Source: CCY15215 sp039194995 (GTDB lineage Bacteria; Cyanobacteriota; Cyanobacteriia; Cyanobacteriales; Spirulinaceae). Taken from it: 31,802 nt of DNA. This document shows positions 24,453 to 31,802 of the stretch, piece after piece. The notes beneath the pieces were generated by a model. The model saw nothing but the letters and a program-made list of their open reading frames with translations, did no database searches and had not been told where the DNA came from. Location: positions 1-31,802 of the forward strand of contig JBCCVR010000069.1 of assembly GCA_039194995.1 (NCBI GenBank), given 5' to 3'. A program made the position numbers and the translations under genes. How positions within the stretch are numbered: the stretch's first letter is position 1; each line of letters starts with the position of its first letter.

Positions 24453-26249
24453 TTAAAACTCGTAGCGCAATGCAAAAAATAAACCCCGATCTTGTAAGGA
24501 AGAACCTCGATTTTCTAAAGTAACTAAAGGAATGCCATAATCGAGATGAACGAATAAATTATCGATAATTTGCCAGCGTAAACCCAGACCCAAACTGGCT
24601 AAAGTCGAAGGATTGGGATTGGGCGTGTTATTATTCCAAACTGTTCCGATCGCAATAGAAGGAACGATCTGCAAATATTCTTGAGTTGCTCGAGCTTCGG
24701 GTTGCTCGTTTTCATTTTGCCCATCTTCATTTTTCTTCTTTCCCGTCCTGCGCGCGAACGAAATCGGCACTTCCAGAGACCCCCAAATGCCATTATCACC
24801 ACTCAATAAACCGGGACGATATCCTTTTAAATTATTGATTCCTCCCAAGCTCGCGCTTTCTAGAGAGAGTAAAGAATGAGGCGTGAGTTGAGCGCTCAAA
24901 CGAGCGATCGCGCTGGCTTGAATCAGACGATCTCGAGGCGATAATCTTTTTGCCCACAGCAAATCCCCTTGCCAAGAAAAAAACATGCCGTCAGGTTCTA
25001 TATTGTTAACTGTGGCATCGAAGAGATCTAACCCGAAACTAAACTGAGAACGAATACCAAAGAAATGACTTTGCCCGCGATCGTGCCATTCTTGGGAAAA
25101 TCTCAGGACGCTTGCCCTTGATAAACCCCCGTCCGCTCCGGGAGTCAAGGAAAATGGCAGATCGTCAAAGATAAAAGTTTGATTGCGACGCACATCAAAA
25201 GTTAACCCCAAAGCAAACTCTCTTTTGGGGGTTTGATAAAGCGGTTGGCGAAACCCGAAAGAAAACTGCTCCTCTTCCACGCGAATGCCAAAATCGCGAA
25301 TTTCTCCCCGAATGATGCGACTGTCCCCACGAGCATAACGCACGGAGAGGATGCCATCCAAGGGATTGACAGGAATGTTATAACCGAGGTTGTAAGTATT
25401 TGCCCCTTCCGAGAGTTCGACTCCCATACTCAAGCGATCGCCCCAACCCACAAGATTATCAAATTGAGCTAAAAAATTTCCTTGTATTGCTCCGGTACTG
25501 GGAGAAAAGCGATTATCGAAAGAAAAGCGGGGACGAAAGGGAAGTGCTTCTTCGATTTCAACCCGCAAAAGACCCGAGCCATCGTTATATAAAATTAATT
25601 CGGGAGCGATACGCTCAAAAAAAGGCTTTTCCGAAAGCAATGCGAAGGTATCATCTAAGGTCGGTAAATGCAAAGGAGTCGTGATGACACGTTCGAGGCG
25701 ATTCCGCACGTAGGCTTCCTGTAAATAAGTCAAACCTTCGATCTCAATTTTAGGTCGAAAGCTCTCATCTACTTGAATGATGACGTGATTGCCCTCGCGG
25801 AGAACTTGATCGGGAACGAATACATCCTTGGGAATATATCTCGCATCAAGATAAATTTTAGTAATTTCATCTGTCAAACATCTAACAGTTTCAAAATTAA
25901 TGATTTGGTTGTCGTAGGGTTTTAAGAGTTCGTCAATTTTCTCCCGTAAACTCAAAATTGTATTGCCTTCAGTGCGAATGGTTGCAATCCGAACATTGGG
26001 CAAACGCGAATTTCGACCAGCAGGAGGCAAATTACAGGGTAAACCCAATAAATCTGAAGGCGGATTGACGGGCACTGGCTCTACTAACGGCGTTTCTGAA
26101 GGCTGTTGGGGTCTATTGATATCGCTGGCAGGGGGAAGAGAATCCTCGATATTATCGAGAATAGTCGGAGGGATCTGCGCTTGGACGGCGAGAGCATTTC
26201 CAAAAATGGCAGCGATCGCGATACTGGCAAACCCCACTCGCTCGATCAT
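24453..26249 (-). CDS. TpsB outer-membrane transporter (ShlB/FhaC/HecB family)
   Basis: Outer-membrane pore of a two-partner (type Vb) secretion system, 598 residues. A signal peptide (residues 1-25, cleavage likely at VQA-QIP) is followed by a proline-rich linker, two POTRA modules (about 88-165 and 168-237, 'VRIATIRTEGNTIL' and 'PKIEIEGLTYLQEAYVRNRL'), and a beta-barrel from about 240 to the C-terminal aromatic residue ('LFFALRYEF', terminal F as outer-membrane proteins require). The 'GYRPGLLSGDNGIWGSLEV' segment matches the VRGY/F-G-D conserved barrel region of the family. Its ATG overlaps the tpsA stop (ATGA), and the ribosome-binding site GCGGAGG is within the tpsA coding end. It should export the adjacent TpsA protein. 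Confidence 0.9.
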   Translation of the reverse strand: MIERVGFASIAIAAIFGNALAVQAQIPPTILDNIEDSLPPASDINRPQQPSETPLVEPVPVNPPSDLLGLPCNLPPAGRNSRLPNVRIATIRTEGNTILSLREKIDELLKPYDNQIINFETVRCLTDEITKIYLDARYIPKDVFVPDQVLREGNHVIIQVDESFRPKIEIEGLTYLQEAYVRNRLERVITTPLHLPTLDDTFALLSEKPFFERIAPELILYNDGSGLLRVEIEEALPFRPRFSFDNRFSPSTGAIQGNFLAQFDNLVGWGDRLSMGVELSEGANTYNLGYNIPVNPLDGILSVRYARGDSRIIRGEIRDFGIRVEEEQFSFGFRQPLYQTPKREFALGLTFDVRRNQTFIFDDLPFSLTPGADGGLSRASVLRFSQEWHDRGQSHFFGIRSQFSFGLDLFDATVNNIEPDGMFFSWQGDLLWAKRLSPRDRLIQASAIARLSAQLTPHSLLSLESASLGGINNLKGYRPGLLSGDNGIWGSLEVPISFARRTGKKKNEDGQNENEQPEARATQEYLQIVPSIAIGTVWNNNTPNPNPSTLASLGLGLRWQIIDNLFVHLDYGIPLVTLENRGSSLQDRGLFFALRYEF

Positions 26250-28081
26250 GAGAAAAACCTCCGCTCATGAGATGCAGCCGCAGAACAGCGACGGCCGAAA
26301 AATACACTGCCATCTGTGAGAAGGAACGATTCTGTAGCCTCTCGAGGATTGTGAGAGGCGGTGTTGGGGGTATGGCTTTTTTCTAATCCTTGACTGCGAA
26401 TAGGCTCGAAGATAATAGTAGTGGGATCGTAAGGAACAGAAGACCTTGGTTTGACCTCAAATAGATCGTTACCTGCTGAGTCAGCACAACGATTGTCCAT
26501 CGCAATCGTTGTCGGTTCGGGATCGCCGAATTGGGACTCCGAACCTTCAAAGTCAACTTCGAGGGGTGCCGTCGGTTCGCCAATCTCAGCATCATCAAAG
26601 ATGAGAGTGGAAACAGGAAGAGGTGGACTCGGTATTTCTGGCGCTTTGGACACGGGAGGCAAAATGGGAGTTGGTAAAATTTCCACCACGTTGACTTCCC
26701 CAGATTCACTTTGAATCAGAGTATCGGGAGAGGAAAAGATCGTTTGCGTAATGATGTCAATATCTCCGGGCGCAATAATATTCGTTTCGTCGAGAACAAT
26801 GCGATCGCTGTCAAATTTAATATCGCCAACGTCACTATCATTCGGGACGCTCACTGCAAATTGAGAATTTTCTGCGATCAGCGATAATGCTTCCAAGCTA
26901 ATTTTCGGGTTCTCATTGCTTTGGAGACTGAGATTGAAAATTTGGCTGTCAACAAAAATAATGAAATTTCCGGTAATTTTAATGCTGCCTTTTAAGGTAT
27001 TTAAGATCAGGCTCGTGCGCTCGAAGGATCCCGCTTGAGTTGTTATGCCAATCTCTCCAAGATTGGCACGCTCGGCATCATTCGCAAAGAATTGGCTGTC
27101 TTCGATCGCCAAAATCTCTACATTGGCTGCGATCGCTTCTGCTCCGACTTTGCTGGCAAAAATTTCTAGGATGGAGGCATCAAAATCGATACTTTCGATG
27201 GCAATCCAAGGTGGTAGCTCGTTGAAACTATCGTCTGTATCGACTTCGATCCGTCCTCTAATCCCAATGCTTTCGCTGCCGAAAAGAGAGACGAACTCAT
27301 CCGCCAAAATGCCGCTATCGGGATGCTTGTCGAGCAAAATGTTAATGCGATCGCCTTGGATCGTCAAACCTTGGCCGGCATCCACGATGGTGGGTTCTTC
27401 CATACCATCCCACAACCAGACATCAAAACCCGTCAAATTGATATTTTCTCCTGCTTCCAGACTTCCCCGCAACTTTAAAAAAGCCGCCTCGAGGCTTAAA
27501 TTGCCATCCACTGATAAATGGGCATCGCTGATGATAACGCTTTCAGGAGAAATGGTAGGGGGTGCGAGAGTGACTTTGAGAAAGTTTCCCTGTAAGGACT
27601 CTTCTGCATAAAATCCCTCACCCGTGCCGAGAAAAAGCGATGATTCTGGCAGATCGAAGCTCGCGTCTCGTCCTAAATGGAAACCGCGACGATTGAATAG
27701 AGATAAGTTTGCCGGACTTGTTACCCCAACGACTCCCTCAATCACAGAAGGCATATCTCCCGTTATGCTACCAAACACGCGATCGATACCTGCCGAGGGA
27801 TCGAAGTATGCTTTTTCTCCAGTTGGTACGTTAAATTTTTCAAAAAGGTGAAAAACTGTATTACCTTGTTCGATGCCACCTCGAATTACATAGTCTATGA
27901 CTTCATCATTAATCATTTCGTTGGTCGTCACCCTCGTACTTTGAGTTCTCCAACTCTCATTGGGGATAACGTCAGCCGTTGCTGTTTGATGACCTCCTAT
28001 CAGACAGCAAAGAGAGATGAGAGACAGGGAACAAGACCATCTGATGCGTTTCTGCCAAAATTCGATATTGCGGATTGCCAT
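26246..28081 (-). CDS. TpsA-like exoprotein with divergent TPS (haemagglutinin N-terminal) domain
   Basis: Secreted substrate of the adjacent TpsB, 611 residues, shorter than many TpsA proteins. A signal peptide (about 1-36) precedes the TPS domain (about 40-160): 'GNTVFHLFEKFNVPTGEKAYF', 'GIDRVFGSITGDMPSVIEGVVG' and 'NLSLFNRRGFHLGRDASFDL'. The usual NPNG motif is NRRG here (130-133), although the second motif region is well aligned. The middle is a right-handed beta-helix-like series. The C-terminal third is rich in Pro and acidic residues, with 'NRCADSAGNDLFEV' resembling the Cys-containing tail of cyanobacterial TpsA proteins. The start has a CGGAGG ribosome-binding site about nine bases upstream. 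It diverges from the CHAT gene. Confidence 0.85.
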   Translation of the reverse strand: MAIRNIEFWQKRIRWSCSLSLISLCCLIGGHQTATADVIPNESWRTQSTRVTTNEMINDEVIDYVIRGGIEQGNTVFHLFEKFNVPTGEKAYFDPSAGIDRVFGSITGDMPSVIEGVVGVTSPANLSLFNRRGFHLGRDASFDLPESSLFLGTGEGFYAEESLQGNFLKVTLAPPTISPESVIISDAHLSVDGNLSLEAAFLKLRGSLEAGENINLTGFDVWLWDGMEEPTIVDAGQGLTIQGDRINILLDKHPDSGILADEFVSLFGSESIGIRGRIEVDTDDSFNELPPWIAIESIDFDASILEIFASKVGAEAIAANVEILAIEDSQFFANDAERANLGEIGITTQAGSFERTSLILNTLKGSIKITGNFIIFVDSQIFNLSLQSNENPKISLEALSLIAENSQFAVSVPNDSDVGDIKFDSDRIVLDETNIIAPGDIDIITQTIFSSPDTLIQSESGEVNVVEILPTPILPPVSKAPEIPSPPLPVSTLIFDDAEIGEPTAPLEVDFEGSESQFGDPEPTTIAMDNRCADSAGNDLFEVKPRSSVPYDPTTIIFEPIRSQGLEKSHTPNTASHNPREATESFLLTDGSVFFGRRCSAAASHERRFFS

Positions 28082-28240
28082 TAGATTCAGCCTCCGATTA
28101 ATTGTTTGGGTTTTGCCGATTCAGTGATTTTTCTTTCTCGACAGTAAATCAAAGAGCACCCGTAACTTTAGCATTTGAATGCAATTTTCCATACCTAAGT
28201 CGGAAAAAGGCGATAGAATTTTTACAGTTTAACGAAAAAT

Positions 28241-28291
28241 AACAAGGGAGAGAACGGCAATATTTCACCCTATCTCGTTCTCTTTCTTGTT
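28241..28291. promoter_or_regulatory. Long inverted repeat between divergent tpsA and CHAT genes
   Basis: AACAAGGGAGAGAACG (28241-28256) pairs with CGTTCTCTTTCTTGTT (28276-28291): 14 Watson-Crick pairs out of 16, and the other two are G-U in RNA from the plus strand. The loop is 19 bases. It lies 160 bases before tpsA and 29 bases before the CHAT leader, so it may be an operator, an attenuator or a terminator. No experimental meaning is known. Confidence 0.5.
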
Positions 28292-28319
28292 TGAGGTTGT
28301 CATAAATTGTATTTTTGTC

Positions 28320-28481
28320 ATGGATATCATGCAAAAGTTCGTAAAATTTCCCCTCATTTTTTTTCTGATTGGGTTGACAATTGCCCTCAGTTGTGGCGAT
28401 TCTTGAGGATTTTCCGTTGGAGTAGAACAAAAAACCGCCGCCGCGACAGCGAGAGAAATTCCCATTCTTATTGCCGAAGGA
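28320..28481 (+). pseudogene. Severed lipoprotein signal peptide of the CHAT gene (in-frame TGA at 28404-28406)
   Basis: From ATG 28320 or 28329 the frame reads MQKFVKFPLIFFLIGLTIAL then SCGDS: a textbook lipoprotein signal with basic n-region, hydrophobic core and lipobox ALSC (Cys at residue 22 from the second Met). It then meets TGA. Downstream of the TGA the same frame continues without another stop (GFSVGVEQKTAAATAREIPI...) into the CHAT coding region at 28482. One substitution, for example back to a sense codon, would make a single lipoprotein. So this is the original 5' part of the CHAT gene, interrupted by a nonsense mutation or by a base error in the sequence. Confidence 0.75.
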
Positions 28482-29552
28482 ATGAGAGAGTGCATAGAGG
28501 AAGATAGTGAGTGCTGGACGAGAAAACTACAGGAATGCACAGAGGAGATCGATCGCGAGCGAAGACGAGAAAACTGGCAGCAAGTCGCATGGTTGCAGCA
28601 AAAGCAGGCTTATGTTCGTAATAGATTGAGAGATTTTCCCGGGGCGATCGCCATCTTATGCAGAAAATCCAGTCCGGGGGAAAGACAAGACGAACTTCCC
28701 ACCTGCGAGAACGATAGCGCGATCGCCAATGGGAGGGGATTTCCTCTCGAGGAAATGATGGCTTGGGGGTTGCTGGCCGATTCTTATCGGCTCAACCGCA
28801 ATGACGAACGCGCTATCCTTGCGGTGGAAAAATTCGAGGCGCTAGAGTCTGAAGTCTGCGATCGCACAGAATGCCCGTTGGATTTGCAGAATCAATTGCT
28901 CGAGATTGCAGCTTTTGCCTATACCAGCCGAGGGGAGCGCTACGAACAAAGGGGGCGATTGTATGGAGAGGAAAAGCCAGTGTTAGCACTTGAATACGTT
29001 GACGATGAATTGTTAAAGCTGAAAGAGGAATTTCCCAGAAGTCAGATTCTCTTCGATCGAGACTTCAGTCAAGAAACATTAAAACGAGAACTCGATCGCC
29101 GATATAAGATTCTTCACTTTGCCACTCATGCTCGCTTTGGCTCCGTTGCTGACGAGACTTTTTTAATTACGGGAGCAAAGAAGCCGACAACCCAAAACAA
29201 TGAAATCCTGAGCCTCCGGGAACTCGAAACAATCTTGAAAAACCAAGAGATAAAGCCTCAATTACTGGTTCTCTCGGCTTGCGAAACAGCCAAAGGAGAC
29301 GATCGCTTAACGCTGGGTTTGGGGGGTATTGCGCTGCGGGCGGGAGTTCCAACAACCGTCGCTTCGCTGTGGCTGGTCAATGATGCTGCAACAAAACAGT
29401 TAATTTCTAACTTTTATGCCAACCTCAAGGAGAATCAAGATCGGGAGCGAGGTGTTGCCTATGCCTTGCAACAGGCACAAATTACCCAAATCCAAGACCC
29501 TGACAAGAATCATCCCTATTATTGGGCTGCCTTCGTAGCGATCGGGAATTAG
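28482..29552 (+). CDS. CHAT domain protein (caspase-like protease), body of an interrupted gene
   Basis: 356-residue frame with a CHAT peptidase domain in its C-terminal half. The catalytic dyad is intact: H216 in 'ILHFATHARF' and C267 in 'LVLSACETAKG'; the 'GLGGIALRAGVPTTVASLW' and 'HPYYWAAFVAIG' blocks are conserved. The N-terminal part (about 1-165) has TPR-like helices. The first half of a standard CHAT domain (which usually reads RFIPF-ALHDG-FL) seems missing between about residues 158 and 168, so an internal deletion is likely. The ATG at 28482 has only AAGGA three bases away, too close for a good ribosome-binding site, which agrees with this being an internal Met of the longer lipoprotein frame described at 28320. 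It diverges from tpsA. Confidence 0.8.
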   Translation: MRECIEEDSECWTRKLQECTEEIDRERRRENWQQVAWLQQKQAYVRNRLRDFPGAIAILCRKSSPGERQDELPTCENDSAIANGRGFPLEEMMAWGLLADSYRLNRNDERAILAVEKFEALESEVCDRTECPLDLQNQLLEIAAFAYTSRGERYEQRGRLYGEEKPVLALEYVDDELLKLKEEFPRSQILFDRDFSQETLKRELDRRYKILHFATHARFGSVADETFLITGAKKPTTQNNEILSLRELETILKNQEIKPQLLVLSACETAKGDDRLTLGLGGIALRAGVPTTVASLWLVNDAATKQLISNFYANLKENQDRERGVAYALQQAQITQIQDPDKNHPYYWAAFVAIGN

Positions 29553-29568
29553 TTGTAGTCTCCATGCG

Positions 29569-29592
29569 TGCCTCTGACTCGAGTCAGAGGCA
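29569..29592. terminator. Bidirectional terminator between CHAT and DUF928 genes
   Basis: TGCCTCTGACTC followed directly by its perfect complement GAGTCAGAGGCA makes a 24-base palindrome, followed by TTATTTAT on the plus strand. It sits 17 bases after the CHAT stop and 12 bases before the DUF928 stop, where converging transcripts must end. Confidence 0.8.
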
Positions 29593-29603
29593 TTATTTAT
29601 GAT

Positions 29604-30305
29604 TTACTCGCTGGCTTGGCACGATCGCTGCAACCATTGAGGCAAAGCATCAACCGATTCCAAGGGCAACATTTTCCCCCAGTTAATTATTGTATTGAGG
29701 AGATTGTATCCCAAACCTGCTTGTTGAAAAAGCGAGAGCTTTTGACAGCGATCGCTTGTATTTTCGAGATTAGCCGCAAAAACTGGGGTCATTTCTTCGA
29801 CTTTAAAGTCTTTTTTGATCGAGACTGACTCGATTACAGAACTGTTGGGATCGCATAGTAAACTCACTCGCCATTCGTAATTTTTATTGGGAAGTAAGCC
29901 ATCGGAAGAAGTTCGATATGGAGTGTAGGTTTGCAGTCCGGGTTTTTTCCATACCAACTTAGATGGAACAATGTCATGGCTGGGTTTCCCCTCATTATCC
30001 AATTCGTATAAATTGAATTTAACCTCCACTTCAGTACGATCTGGGCTTTCTACGAACCACGCAAAAGTCGGGTGAGGTAAGGAGCGATCGAACTCCAACT
30101 CCACATGGTGAAGTCCTAGCTTAGAACTCGTGCATTGCGGGACTCGATGTCCCGGTGTTACAGCGCCCTCTTCCTGCTGGGGATCTAGTGGCTCTATTAG
30201 TCGGGCATAACTGCTTTGAGACAATACTAGAGATAATGTTAGGAGTGCTAAGAACACTACCTTGACAATTTGCTGGAGAAATTTTCGGGGTTTAGTCGCT
30301 TTCAT
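29604..30305 (-). CDS. DUF928 family exported protein
   Basis: 233-residue exported protein. Residues 1-34 are a signal peptide (basic 'KATKPRK', hydrophobic 'VVFLALLTLSLVLS', cleavage likely after SYA). The body shows the DUF928 pattern: 'HPTFAWFVESP', 'VEVKFNLYELD', 'SKLVWKKPGLQTYTPY', 'LLPNKNYEWRVSLLCDPN'; this is a beta-sandwich fold with a hydrophobic surface. The function of the family is not established, but it is often found beside CHASE2 and CHAT genes in cyanobacteria, as here. It is 18 bases downstream of the CHASE2 kinase gene on the same strand, so the two are probably co-transcribed, and the message ends at the palindrome downstream. Confidence 0.85.
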   Translation of the reverse strand: MKATKPRKFLQQIVKVVFLALLTLSLVLSQSSYARLIEPLDPQQEEGAVTPGHRVPQCTSSKLGLHHVELEFDRSLPHPTFAWFVESPDRTEVEVKFNLYELDNEGKPSHDIVPSKLVWKKPGLQTYTPYRTSSDGLLPNKNYEWRVSLLCDPNSSVIESVSIKKDFKVEEMTPVFAANLENTSDRCQKLSLFQQAGLGYNLLNTIINWGKMLPLESVDALPQWLQRSCQASE

Positions 30306-30323
30306 GGATTGTGAACGATTGGG

Positions 30324-31802
30324 TCAGATCAAAGTTCTCAGGACTCGTTTGATAGATGCAAACCCTAGATTTCTTTTCTCTAACGGCAATTTTAACTTGC
30401 ACTCACTGCCATTAGGAGAGATATTTAGCTTAAATTCACCCTGCAATATGCCAGTAATATCTCTCATTTGTCTAGTCCCTTTGCCGCCACTATTCCTTAT
30501 TTTACAAGGTTTGCCGTTATCTCGCAAAAGAATAGTACAATACTTTCCTTCTTTTTTGCAGATAACTGCCAAGCGAGTTGCATCTTTTGCGTGTTTGCCA
30601 ACATTACATAATGCTTCTTCGAGAAATTGGCACACTTTGCGTTTCTCCTCAAAATTGAGTTCTATCGCCTCTATCTCATCAAATTGGGGAATGGTTATCT
30701 TGAGAGTTTTAAAATTAGGAAAATCGCGTTTGATGGTTTCTCGATAAACTTCTGCAAGCAATTCGTGGAAGGAAAGATTGAGATCGACCTTAGTTCCATT
30801 TCCCAAGATTAAAGTCTCATAAGCACTCAAGGCGTCTCGAGTTAAAGTTTCATCTAGTTTTCGGATTTCGCGATCGACTCGTTCGAGTTCGCACATCAGT
30901 TCCTCTCGAGTTAAAGTATTATTGCGAACCTTGGTTAAAAGAATATGTAGAGTTTGCAATGGTCCATTATGAATATGATTGAAGGCGTTATCAATAGAAT
31001 CTTTTCGTTCTCGACTCAAGCGGTTTTCTTGCAGAATTTCATATTGCAAATTGCGACGATCTGTGACTGCACTGGTTAAAATCAATCCGCTAATAGGTAT
31101 CAATAAAACAGGAACGACGGGAATCCACCAGCCAATTAAAAGGAGACAGTAACTCAAAATAAAAAGGATGAAAATAGCCGATCCAATTGCTATCAACTTT
31201 TGTGATGACGAGCGCATTGAGAGAGAAATGTAAATTGTGAAAATCGCCCAAGCAAAAATCCATAAATACTCCCCGGTTTCCGACCATCCATCTAATAGCG
31301 GTCGTCCATCTGAAACCGCACTAATAATTTGACTGGTTGCATGAGCGTGAAATTCTACACCGCGAATTTTTCCCGGTATCTCCAAATCCGCGATCGCAAC
31401 GGTATCGATAAAATCGGGCGTGCTTGTTGCGGTCATACCAATAATGACAATGCGATCGCGAATCCAATCCGGATCGAAATTTCGATTTTTAATATCGCGA
31501 AAAGATAAAGTTCGGAAACGCTCTTTGCCCCTCGTATTGCGAAAATTTAGTAATAATTGCACGCCAAAATCTCGGACATTGCTATAGCCTCCGGTATTAC
31601 TAACAAAATATGGTAATTGCGTGTCGCCAATACGCTCGAATTCGCTCTCCAGTAAATCCTGTTTGAGAAAAATATCTTCTGATTCTAAATATTCCCTTGC
31701 TAATAAAAAAGAAAAAGAAAAAACAAACTCCTGCCCTCCCGGTAATAGATTGACGAGGAAAACACGTCGAACTTTACCATCAGAATCCGGCCAAGTCTCG
31801 AC
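30324..31802 (-). CDS. CHASE2-domain sensor histidine kinase (5' end outside window)
   Basis: The reading frame is open to the right edge, so this is the 3' part of a larger protein; an internal GTG at 31562 is not the true start. Visible from the N-terminal side: part of an extracytoplasmic CHASE2 sensor domain ('RVFLVNLLPGG', 'LLLNFRNTRGKERFRTLSF', 'IRDRIVIIGMTATSTPDFIDT', 'GVEFHAHATSQII'), then three membrane helices ('YLWIFAWAIFTIYI', 'LIAIGSAIFILFILSYCLLL', 'PVVPVLLIPISGLIL'), a dimerisation helix with a candidate phospho-acceptor in 'FNHIHNGPLQTL', and a HATPase core with N-box 'EEALCNVGKHAKDA' and 'LRDNGKP'. This is a two-component sensor of the NarX/DesK-like type. No response regulator is within the window. 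It probably controls DUF928 and perhaps the TPS/CHAT genes. Confidence 0.88.
   Translation of the reverse strand, partial: VETWPDSDGKVRRVFLVNLLPGGQEFVFSFSFLLAREYLESEDIFLKQDLLESEFERIGDTQLPYFVSNTGGYSNVRDFGVQLLLNFRNTRGKERFRTLSFRDIKNRNFDPDWIRDRIVIIGMTATSTPDFIDTVAIADLEIPGKIRGVEFHAHATSQIISAVSDGRPLLDGWSETGEYLWIFAWAIFTIYISLSMRSSSQKLIAIGSAIFILFILSYCLLLIGWWIPVVPVLLIPISGLILTSAVTDRRNLQYEILQENRLSRERKDSIDNAFNHIHNGPLQTLHILLTKVRNNTLTREELMCELERVDREIRKLDETLTRDALSAYETLILGNGTKVDLNLSFHELLAEVYRETIKRDFPNFKTLKITIPQFDEIEAIELNFEEKRKVCQFLEEALCNVGKHAKDATRLAVICKKEGKYCTILLRDNGKPCKIRNSGGKGTRQMRDITGILQGEFKLNISPNGSECKLKLPLEKRNLGFASIKRVLRTLI

Noticed and set aside
28404..28406. TGA as programmed readthrough or selenocysteine codon
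   Set aside because: The next base is G, not the leaky C context; no SECIS-like element or selenocysteine machinery is visible. Mutation or base error is simpler.
28265..28540. 91-codon minus-strand frame with a hydrophobic segment
   Set aside because: It is antisense to the CHAT leader and its first codons; the plus-strand lipoprotein signal in the same place is far more convincing.

Overview
This window is cyanobacterial chromosome. The octamer palindrome GCGATCGC (HIP1) recurs throughout, inside and between genes. The gene content is also typical: KtrA/KtrB potassium uptake, a Ser/Thr kinase-WD40 protein, a GAF-PP2C phosphatase, a Uma2 nuclease, a CHASE2 kinase, a CHAT protease, a two-partner-secretion pair, DUF928 and DUF2997. 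Abundant heptamer tandem repeats suggest a filamentous or otherwise repeat-rich lineage, but I cannot name the genus.

Layout. 1-2475: the 3' end of a PotD-like polyamine-binding protein, a calcineurin-like phosphoesterase, and a DUF433/DUF5615 toxin-antitoxin pair with a palindromic candidate operator. 2503-5393 (minus): ktrB-ktrA followed by a COG0731-type radical SAM gene. 5777-5977: a small conserved protein. 6045-9272 (minus): a small membrane protein, argH and a membrane GTPase (DUF697). 9365-13948 (minus): DUF2997, a membrane-anchored HTH/coiled-coil GrpE-like protein, an Hsp70-family ATPase and a GAF-PP2C phosphatase. 14097-18233 (plus): a secreted CAP/PPC protein, a Zn-ribbon/kinase/TM/WD40 protein, and an exported protein bracketed by inverted copies of a dispersed repeat. 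18346-24196 (minus): carB, a terminator-like hairpin, then a tightly coupled Uma2 - AAA ATPase - TOPRIM-like trio that looks like a defence cassette. 24453-31802: a surface/signalling island made of TpsA-TpsB (minus), a divergent CHAT protease (plus), DUF928 and a CHASE2 histidine kinase (minus, running off the right edge).

How the genes fit together. ArgH and CarB both serve arginine synthesis but are not adjacent. In the right-hand island, the CHASE2 kinase would sense an extracellular signal, TpsB would export TpsA, and the CHAT protein could process a partner. The CHAT gene shows a complete lipoprotein signal peptide in the same frame, cut off from the body by one TGA codon, so it is either decaying or carries a sequence error. 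The Uma2-AAA-TOPRIM trio and the DUF2997-GrpE-like-Hsp70 trio are the other two modules that look most worth experimental attention. Several start codons are directly preceded by heptamer tandem repeats or by a dispersed repeat, which affects start-site choice for at least three genes. No tRNA, rRNA, CRISPR array or intact insertion sequence was seen.
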